DNA of 11,108 nt from Bacteroidota bacterium (lineage in GTDB: Bacteria > Bacteroidota > Ignavibacteria > Kapaibacteriales > UBA2268), in the NCBI GenBank assembly GCA_022708005.1, contig JAKIZN010000029.1:1-11108 (forward strand), read 5' to 3'. The position numbers were made by a program, and so were the translations under genes. Every line of letters starts with the position of its first letter. Position 1 is the stretch's first letter. This document shows positions 6,991-11,108 of the stretch, piece by piece. A model generated the notes under the pieces. The model was given only the letters and a program-made list of their open reading frames with translations, was not told the DNA's origin and did no database searches.

Positions 6991-7458
6991 ATGACAGTCA
7001 TATTTTCTAAAAAATGCGAGTTAGCGTTGCAAGCTGTGCTATATCTCTCTACTGGAGAAACGGGCAGATGCTTTAGCGCAGCAGAAATATCCAAAGAGCT
7101 ATCTGTTCCGAAAGAGTTTATTTCAAAAATATTGCAAGCCCTTACTCCGAGTGGTATAGTGATGTCAAAAAAAGGTAAAATGGGCGGATTTTGCATTGGG
7201 AAAGAAATATCTGACATTCGACTAATAGATATAGTAGAAGCGATAGATGGCTTAGATATATTTCATACCTGCGTGCTTGGGTTCCCCGGATGCTCGGTAG
7301 AAGCGCCTTGCCCTGTCCATCATGAGTGGGGGCAACTGCGTGAGAAGACAGTTCAGATGCTTTCAAAGAACACGCTTGCAGAGCTGAAAGGAAAAACGAT
7401 TAATAAAATCAATGATTTGAAAAGGCAAATTTCCAATAAAAGTGGAAATGGCAAATAA
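6991..7458 (+). CDS. Rrf2-family transcriptional regulator, likely Fe-S sensing
   Basis: A 155-aa winged-helix regulator of the Rrf2 (IscR/NsrR) family. The N-terminus FSKKCELALQAVLYLS (5-20) is the family's first helix. The DNA-binding helix-turn-helix covers about 28-52 (FSAAEISKELSVPKEFISKILQ) and the wing about 58-70 (MSKKGKMGGF). VEAIDG at 82-87 leads into the dimerisation helix. C94, C101 and C107 are spaced C-x6-C-x5-C, matching the three cluster-binding cysteines of Fe-S members, with H110 and H111 as possible fourth ligands. It may therefore sense iron-sulfur status, nitric oxide or redox state. It is followed at 130 bp by a ferredoxin gene, a natural target. No Shine-Dalgarno is seen before the ATG; the start is fixed by family alignment. 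Confidence 0.88.
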   Translation: MTVIFSKKCELALQAVLYLSTGETGRCFSAAEISKELSVPKEFISKILQALTPSGIVMSKKGKMGGFCIGKEISDIRLIDIVEAIDGLDIFHTCVLGFPGCSVEAPCPVHHEWGQLREKTVQMLSKNTLAELKGKTINKINDLKRQISNKSGNGK

Positions 7459-7465
7459 TTATGCG

Positions 7466-7486
7466 TTATTATTTTGCAAATAATAA
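7466..7486. promoter_or_regulatory. Operator-like palindrome over the ferredoxin promoter
   Basis: Perfect inverted repeat: TTATTATTT (7466-7474), spacer tgc, AAATAATAA (7478-7486). It is centred on the TTTG -33 element of the ferredoxin promoter. Binding there would block transcription, as for a repressor; the Rrf2 protein encoded just upstream is the obvious candidate, by position only. It could also form part of a weak hairpin at the end of the Rrf2 transcript. Confidence 0.45.
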
Positions 7487-7503
7487 AATTTTACTTATAT
7501 TTG
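7473..7503 (+). promoter_or_regulatory. Bacteroidota-type promoter of the ferredoxin gene
   Basis: TTTG (7473-7476), 19 bp, TATATTTG (7496-7503): an exact match to the TTTG-N17-23-TAnnTTTG pattern recognised by the primary sigma factor of Bacteroidota. Transcription would begin near 7510, leaving a leader of about 80 nt before the ferredoxin ATG. Confidence 0.65.
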
Positions 7504-7522
7504 TATGTAATTGAAATACGAC

Positions 7523-7539
7523 TTAACTTATTTAGTTAA
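7523..7539 (+). other. Small stem-loop in the ferredoxin leader
   Basis: TTAACT (7523-7528), loop tattt, AGTTAA (7534-7539). It lies in the predicted 5' untranslated region, about 38 nt before the ribosome binding site. It may stabilise the message or be a further protein site; a 6-bp AT-rich stem is weak evidence. Confidence 0.3.
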
Positions 7540-7576
7540 AGCTAAATACAAATGTTAAATGAGCTAAAATTTTATC

Positions 7577-7582
7577 GGAGGA
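7577..7582 (+). promoter_or_regulatory. Strong ribosome binding site of the ferredoxin
   Basis: GGAGGA with a 6-nt spacer to the ATG at 7589. It is the best Shine-Dalgarno in the window; most neighbouring genes have weak or no such site, which suggests that the ferredoxin is made in large amounts. Confidence 0.7.
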
Positions 7583-7588
7583 ATTAAA

Positions 7589-7780
7589 ATGGCTTACTCA
7601 ATTAATGATGATTGCATTTCTTGCGGCGCATGCGAACCAGAATGCCCAGTACAAGCAATTTACGAGGGCGACGAACATACTTTGATTGACCCAGAAAAGT
7701 GTGTAGAGTGCAAAGGGCACTTCGACGAGCCACAATGCGTTTCTGTATGCCCAGTAGATGCGATTCATCTTCTTGTGTAA
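7589..7780 (+). CDS. 2[4Fe-4S] ferredoxin, Chlorobium/Allochromatium type
   Basis: A 63-aa low-potential electron carrier in the cytoplasm, with two [4Fe-4S] sites. The first motif is C9-x2-C12-x2-C15-x3-C19-P. The second is C38-x2-C41-x8-C50-x3-C54-P; the eight-residue loop between its second and third cysteines marks the Chlorobium/Allochromatium (YfhL-like) subtype, as opposed to clostridial ferredoxins with CxxCxxC twice. The C-terminus stops soon after the second site (DAIHLLV), shorter than the Allochromatium form. Partners would be enzymes such as pyruvate or 2-oxoglutarate:ferredoxin oxidoreductases, none of which is in the window. It has its own promoter, a strong ribosome binding site and a terminator, so it is a single-gene transcript, perhaps controlled by the Rrf2 protein upstream. 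Confidence 0.95.
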   Translation: MAYSINDDCISCGACEPECPVQAIYEGDEHTLIDPEKCVECKGHFDEPQCVSVCPVDAIHLLV

Positions 7781-7810
7781 TATAAAGCTAATAGCTATAT
7801 ACATATAAAG

Positions 7811-7832
7811 TGCCAGCATTTGCTGGCATTTT
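7811..7832 (+). terminator. Intrinsic terminator after the ferredoxin
   Basis: Arms TGCCAGCA (7811-7818) and TGCTGGCA (7821-7828), in practice a 7-bp stem with a 4-nt loop, followed by TTTT. It lies 30 bp after the ferredoxin stop and ends that transcript. Confidence 0.85.
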
Positions 7833-7845
7833 GTATTATATTTAG

Positions 7846-7989
7846 TCCAAATAATGCTATAGGAACTCTAATTGACTGCCCATCCGTAAGGAAATGTTAG
7901 GTTTTAAGATGTCCTACACCTCGAAGGTGTAGGACATCTGAAGAACAGCTAATAGACAATGGGAAAGTTTCTATTGAACTATTTGGGTT
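7846..7989 (+). repeat. Dispersed MITE-like repeat, copy 2 (intact)
   Basis: About 143 bp between the ferredoxin terminator and recO, with no gene. It is the uninterrupted form of the repeat at 16-335, in the opposite orientation. Its ends carry a short imperfect terminal inverted repeat: TCCAAATAATGC at 7846-7857, and the reverse complement of 7976-7989, which reads CCCAAATAGTTC in its middle. It contains the 33-nt palindrome, and CCGTAAGGAAAT (7884-7895) shared with copy 1. No transposase is encoded. Together with the terminator and the AT-rich recO upstream region, it accounts for the 342-bp stretch 7781-8122. In 7990-8122 I see nothing beyond probable promoter sequence without a clear consensus. 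Confidence 0.7.
7907..7939. repeat. Perfect 15-bp-arm palindrome in repeat copy 2
   Basis: Arms 7907-7921 and 7925-7939 around the spacer cga; its reverse complement is identical over all 33 nt to 66-98. It is the most conserved part of the repeat, while the flanks of the two copies differ at about 8 of 57 positions. Confidence 0.85.
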
Positions 7990-8122
7990 GAAATGCAATC
8001 TTTGACCGCAACTAAATCACAAAACAAATTTACCGCAAAAGCGTTATATATCAGATTAAAATAAACTAAATTTATCGCATTAAATAAAGTGATACCGCCG
8101 ATAATGAAGACAGTTGGGTATT

Positions 8123-8863
8123 ATGCTTGAAAAACAAACAGCAATAGTACTAAATTCAAGAAATTTTGGAGATTCGAGCAAAATTATATCTGCTTTTACT
8201 CGCCAGCACGGCAAAGTTTCGCTTATAGCAAAGGGCGCCAAAAATCCCAAAAATAAGTTTGCGGCTTCTATTTCGCCAATGAGTTGGATTGAAATTACTT
8301 ACTATAACAAGCCTTCGGATAATTTACATTTGCTATCGAGTGCTGCTTGCGTCAAGCCTTTTGCTAAAATACCGTCTTCTCTCGAACACTTGGCTGTTGG
8401 GCTAATGGTGGTAGAATCCGTCTATTCGACTCACAGCGAGAAGCACCCAAATGAAGATTTGTTCGATTACACCGTAAAAATTTTGGATATGCTTAATGCG
8501 CTCCCGCAAAATTGCTTTAACTTATATATTGCGGAGCAGTTTAAGTTGGCGGAATCGCTTGGCTTTTGGCTGCAATTTGATTTTATGATAGAAGATGAAG
8601 ACCACCCAAAGAGTCGCTATGCTTTCTCGCTTGAAGATGGCTGTCCCGCTGCGGTGAATCGTGCTGGAAATAATATTTTTCACTTTTCTCAAAAAACTGC
8701 TTACGCTATGCAGGAAATTTTTAGATTGCCGATTGAAGAGCTGACGGCTATCAATATTGAAAAAACGGCATATAATGAAATTGTGCGATTTTTCTCCGAA
8801 TATTTTGGCTTTCATCTTGAAAAGAAATTTCAATATAAATCATTCTCACTGCTTGCGGATTGA
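8123..8863 (+). CDS. recO: DNA repair protein RecO
   Basis: RecO promotes DNA strand annealing and, with RecR, helps load RecA on SSB-coated single strands in the RecF pathway. From the ATG at 8123 it has 246 aa, the usual size. The N-terminal OB fold (about 1-77) shows the family pattern TAIVLNSRNFGDSSKII, FTRQHGKVSLIAKGAK and SSAACVKPF. The helical C-terminal domain follows (GLMVVESVY, FKLAESLGF). A longer frame starts at a TTG (8114) that has no ribosome binding site and adds three residues, so the ATG is preferred. The zinc-finger cysteines found in many RecO proteins are missing: only one cysteine (about residue 174, DGCPAA) remains in that region. It is the first gene of a four-gene operon, with the next gene 3 bp downstream. 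Confidence 0.9.
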   Translation: MLEKQTAIVLNSRNFGDSSKIISAFTRQHGKVSLIAKGAKNPKNKFAASISPMSWIEITYYNKPSDNLHLLSSAACVKPFAKIPSSLEHLAVGLMVVESVYSTHSEKHPNEDLFDYTVKILDMLNALPQNCFNLYIAEQFKLAESLGFWLQFDFMIEDEDHPKSRYAFSLEDGCPAAVNRAGNNIFHFSQKTAYAMQEIFRLPIEELTAINIEKTAYNEIVRFFSEYFGFHLEKKFQYKSFSLLAD

Positions 8864-8866
8864 TAG

Positions 8867-10186
8867 ATGGCTATTGATATACTTGTGATAATTATCTGCT
8901 TGTTTGCCAACGCTTTATTTGTCGCTGCGGAGTTCGCATTTGTCAAAGTAAGGCGGTCGCAAATTGAAATATTAGCTCGAAAGAGAAATTATTTCGCAGA
9001 GGCAGCCAAAGACGTTATCGAAAATCTAGATTTTTATCTATCGCTAACTCAGCTTGGCACAACTGTTTCGAGCCTTGCGCTTGGGTGGTTCGGTGCAAAC
9101 TTGCTCGCGGACTATGCTTTTGGGATTATTAGCTCTTATAATTATCCCATATCATTTGAATGGCTTAAATTTATTTCGCTGCTAACCACATTTTTGCTGA
9201 TTACGTTCTTGCATATAATCTTTGGTGGACTTGTTCCGAAAGCTGCTGCTATGCAGTATCCTGAAGGAATTTCCATTGCACTTGCTTTGCCTATTAAGGC
9301 TTTGTCGTGGGTGCTGCGTCCTTTCGTTTGGCTGATAAATCAGCTTGCTAATCTTGTTGTGAAAATAATCTCTATTGAAAAATATGAGCCGATAGAGAGC
9401 ATCCCGTCGTCAGATGAATTGAGAATTTTAATCGATGAAAGCTCTAAAAGCGGTATGATAGATAGCGAAGATAGTAAGCTATTGGAAAATGTTTTTGACT
9501 TTGTCGAAACTCCAGTCAAGCAAATTATGGTGCCGAGAATGAAAATTTCCGCTATTGATATTAATGATACATTTGATGAAATCGTTGCTATATTTATCGA
9601 AGATGGGTATTCGCGTATGCCAATTTTTGATGGTAGTATAGATAATATCATAGGGGAAGTTTATAGCAAAGATTTGCTAAATATGGTGGCAAATAAAACA
9701 TTAATCTCATTTTCTGATATTATAAGACCTGCGTTCTTTATCAACGAAGATGATAAAATCCAAAAAGTTTTGAAAGCGATGCAAAAGGAACATCATCATC
9801 TTGCAATAGTGATGAACGAATTTGGTGGCGTTGCGGGACTGATAACTATGGAGGATATTATCGAAGAACTTGTCGGCGAAATACAAGATGAATACGACGA
9901 GGAGTCGCCGTTAGCCGAAGAAACGTCCGCAAACGAGTTCGAGATAGATGCTTCTATAACTATTAACGACATCAATGAGATACTGCCAGAGCCTTTGCCC
10001 GAATCTGATGATTATGAAACATTGGGTGGCTACATAACCAATAATATTAGCCGAATACCTCAAAAAGGCGAATCTTTCGTTATAAATAAATTTGCTTTTA
10101 CTATAATCGACAGCACCGATAGAAAAATCAATGCTGTAAAACTTAAATTTTTAATAGATAAAGTGGTAGATAAAACTGATGATTAA
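8867..10186 (+). CDS. CNNM/CorC-type membrane protein with paired CBS domains
   Basis: A 439-aa inner-membrane protein of the HlyC/CorC (CNNM, DUF21) family, linked to magnesium or cobalt transport and ion homeostasis; in some Bacteroidota the related GldE serves gliding. The DUF21 region (about 2-190) shows hydrophobic segments near 3-26, 58-80, 100-125 and 133-168, with FVAAEFAFVKVRRSQIE and LTQLGTTVSSLALGW as family marks. A CBS pair follows (about 215-272 and 285-337), with VKQIMVPRMKI, DGYSRMPIF and GGVAGLITMEDIIEELVGEI. The CorC/HlyC domain fills about 355-434 (YETLGGYI, GESFVI). It begins 3 bp after recO and overlaps the next gene by 8 bp. No toxin or gliding genes are nearby, so an ion role is more likely. 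Confidence 0.9.
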   Translation: MAIDILVIIICLFANALFVAAEFAFVKVRRSQIEILARKRNYFAEAAKDVIENLDFYLSLTQLGTTVSSLALGWFGANLLADYAFGIISSYNYPISFEWLKFISLLTTFLLITFLHIIFGGLVPKAAAMQYPEGISIALALPIKALSWVLRPFVWLINQLANLVVKIISIEKYEPIESIPSSDELRILIDESSKSGMIDSEDSKLLENVFDFVETPVKQIMVPRMKISAIDINDTFDEIVAIFIEDGYSRMPIFDGSIDNIIGEVYSKDLLNMVANKTLISFSDIIRPAFFINEDDKIQKVLKAMQKEHHHLAIVMNEFGGVAGLITMEDIIEELVGEIQDEYDEESPLAEETSANEFEIDASITINDINEILPEPLPESDDYETLGGYITNNISRIPQKGESFVINKFAFTIIDSTDRKINAVKLKFLIDKVVDKTDD

Positions 10187-10517
10187 AGATATTTTCTCCG
10201 AATTACCCGATTTTATTAGCGCTGTGCAGGATAATTTTAATAGCTATCAGCAAAAATTTTTCACAGCACGAACTCCAGAATTTTTCTGTCTTGAGCTAAA
10301 TGGCGAAGCGGGCGAGCTTGCCAATCTTGAGAAAAAAAAGTGGAAGGGCAGGGAAGTAGAGCAAGAAAGATTTGAAGACGAAGCGGCTGATGTCTTTATA
10401 GCGCTTATGAATTACTCCAACGCTAGAAATATTAATTTAGGCAAAGCGGTTTACAGCAAGTTGCAAGCTATTGAGCAAAAACGTTGCGAACTCGAAGCTA
10501 AAGGGGAGAGCTATTGA
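10179..10517 (+). CDS. MazG-like nucleotide pyrophosphohydrolase
   Basis: A 112-aa all-alpha NTP pyrophosphohydrolase of the MazG-like superfamily, which splits nucleoside triphosphates to monophosphate and pyrophosphate and removes unwanted nucleotides. The magnesium-binding motif is E43-x2-E46 (GEAGEL) followed by E68-x2-D71 (EDEAADVFIAL), as in the ExxE...ExxD pattern. It is a single short domain, unlike the ~260-aa double-domain MazG of E. coli, and nearer to small MazG-like house-cleaning enzymes. The substrate cannot be told. It overlaps the end of the CorC-type gene by 8 bp, and its TGA shares one base with the next ATG (TGATG), so translation in this operon is coupled. Confidence 0.85.
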   Translation: MIKDIFSELPDFISAVQDNFNSYQQKFFTARTPEFFCLELNGEAGELANLEKKKWKGREVEQERFEDEAADVFIALMNYSNARNINLGKAVYSKLQAIEQKRCELEAKGESY

Positions 10518-11108
10518 TGATAGATTTATTAATTACATTGGCGGTTGGGACTTTTGCGGGGGTGCTTTCTGGTATGTTTGGCATAGGTGGCGGATTAGTG
10601 ATAGTGCCATCTTTGATTATAATATTTAGTATGCCACTTCAAACTGCAAGCGGAACATCTTTGGCGACAATGCTTTTGCCCGTGGGGCTTTTTGCAAGCA
10701 TAAAATTTTATAAGGCTGGATTTTTGAGCATAAAGGCAGCGGCGCTTATTTCATTCGGAGTGTTGATAGGCGTCTTTTTCGGCGCTAAGCTGGCAACGAG
10801 CATACCTAACGAGATGCTAAAGCAAGCGTTTGGCTTTTTCTTGCTATATGTCAGTTGGGTTTTTATCGCCCCGTTGGAGTTGTTCAAGCTCAAAAAGCCA
10901 CAAATATATAAGGAGAAGAATCTGCAAAGCACTTCAAATATTTTAATACTTTTGGGCTTGGGGATAATAGCGGGGCTGCTTTCTGGTATGTTTGGCATAG
11001 GCGGTGGACTTATCACCACTCCATTTTTAATGTCAGTTTTAAAATATGACCCTAAAAAGGCAATTGGGACATCGCTTGCATCTATGCTCTTGCCCGTAAG
11101 GTTGCCCG
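10517..11108 (+). CDS. TauE/SafE-family membrane transporter (partial, cut by window end)
   Basis: The first 197 residues of an inner-membrane permease of the TauE/SafE (DUF81) family, whose members export sulfite, sulfoacetate or similar organic anions; the substrate is not evident. The frame is open to the window end, and family members have about 240-270 aa. Two internal halves are visible, each beginning with the same motif: AGVLSGMFGIGGG (14-26) and AGLLSGMFGIGGG (152-164), followed by GTSLA-x-MLLPV at 46-56 and 184-194. Predicted membrane segments lie near 3-35, 45-62, 73-90, 103-119 and 141-172. Residue 195 is R where the first half has G (LLPVGL); it is near the end of the window. The ATG overlaps the MazG-like stop (TGATG), and no separate promoter is seen. 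Confidence 0.88.
   Translation, partial: MIDLLITLAVGTFAGVLSGMFGIGGGLVIVPSLIIIFSMPLQTASGTSLATMLLPVGLFASIKFYKAGFLSIKAAALISFGVLIGVFFGAKLATSIPNEMLKQAFGFFLLYVSWVFIAPLELFKLKKPQIYKEKNLQSTSNILILLGLGIIAGLLSGMFGIGGGLITTPFLMSVLKYDPKKAIGTSLASMLLPVRLP

Noticed and set aside
6954..7217. 87-codon minus-strand frame across the Rrf2 gene start
   Set aside because: It is antisense to the well-supported Rrf2 coding sequence and has no family motif.
7598..7819. 73-codon minus-strand frame opposite the ferredoxin
   Set aside because: Its aromatic and cysteine pattern is the mirror of ferredoxin codons on the other strand, and it crosses the terminator.
336..7845. The whole segment between the inverted repeats as a composite transposon or integrated element
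   Set aside because: No transposase, integrase or cargo is present, and the enclosed genes are housekeeping (miaB, menG, mtaB). Independent insertions of a dispersed repeat explain the layout better.
10708..11019. 103-codon minus-strand frame in the last part of the window
   Set aside because: The plus strand here encodes a clear TauE/SafE protein with duplicated motifs; the reverse frame is a shadow.
1..11108. A new defence, toxin or biosynthetic system
   Set aside because: Every long frame falls into a recognisable housekeeping or transport family or a plain envelope protein. I see no nuclease, reverse transcriptase, effector or biosynthetic cluster.

Overview
The window reads as an ordinary chromosomal segment of an AT-rich Gram-negative bacterium of the Bacteroidota/Chlorobiota (FCB) side, perhaps Ignavibacteria, Kapabacteria or a relative. 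Four things point that way. The small ferredoxin is of the Chlorobium/Allochromatium 2[4Fe-4S] type. The best promoter matches the Bacteroidota pattern TTTG-N19-TAnnTTTG. There is a menaquinone methyltransferase, and there is a secreted beta-barrel protein of a kind I associate with that group. This placement is inference from gene content, not a phylogeny.

Layout. 1-344 holds no gene; it carries a short dispersed repeat interrupted by a second, hairpin-rich element. 345-5552 (minus strand) is a tight five-gene run, in transcription order miaB, a secreted TPR protein, menG/ubiE, an M20 amidohydrolase and mtaB. 5713-6880 (minus) is a two-gene unit: a putative outer-membrane beta-barrel protein followed by a MmcQ/YjbR-family protein. 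At 6881-6990 the direction switches. On the plus strand follow an Rrf2-family regulator with three cysteines placed to bind an Fe-S cluster, then a ferredoxin with its own promoter, strong ribosome binding site and terminator. 7833-8122 is intergenic and holds the second copy of the dispersed repeat, inverted relative to the first. From 8123 to the end runs a tightly packed plus-strand operon: recO, a CNNM/CorC-type CBS membrane protein, a MazG-like pyrophosphohydrolase, and a TauE/SafE-type permease cut by the window end.

How the genes work together. Most are housekeeping. MiaB and MtaB add methylthio groups to A37 of different tRNAs and bracket the menaquinone methyltransferase; all three use S-adenosylmethionine. 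The Rrf2 regulator and the ferredoxin are a plausible Fe-S or redox sensing pair. The recO operon groups genes for DNA repair, nucleotide clean-up and membrane transport without an obvious common pathway.

I see no defence system, CRISPR array, prophage, tRNA, rRNA or recognisable transposase. The least explained part is the pair of inverted ~143-bp MITE-like repeats and the ~170-bp palindromic element that seems to have inserted into one of them.
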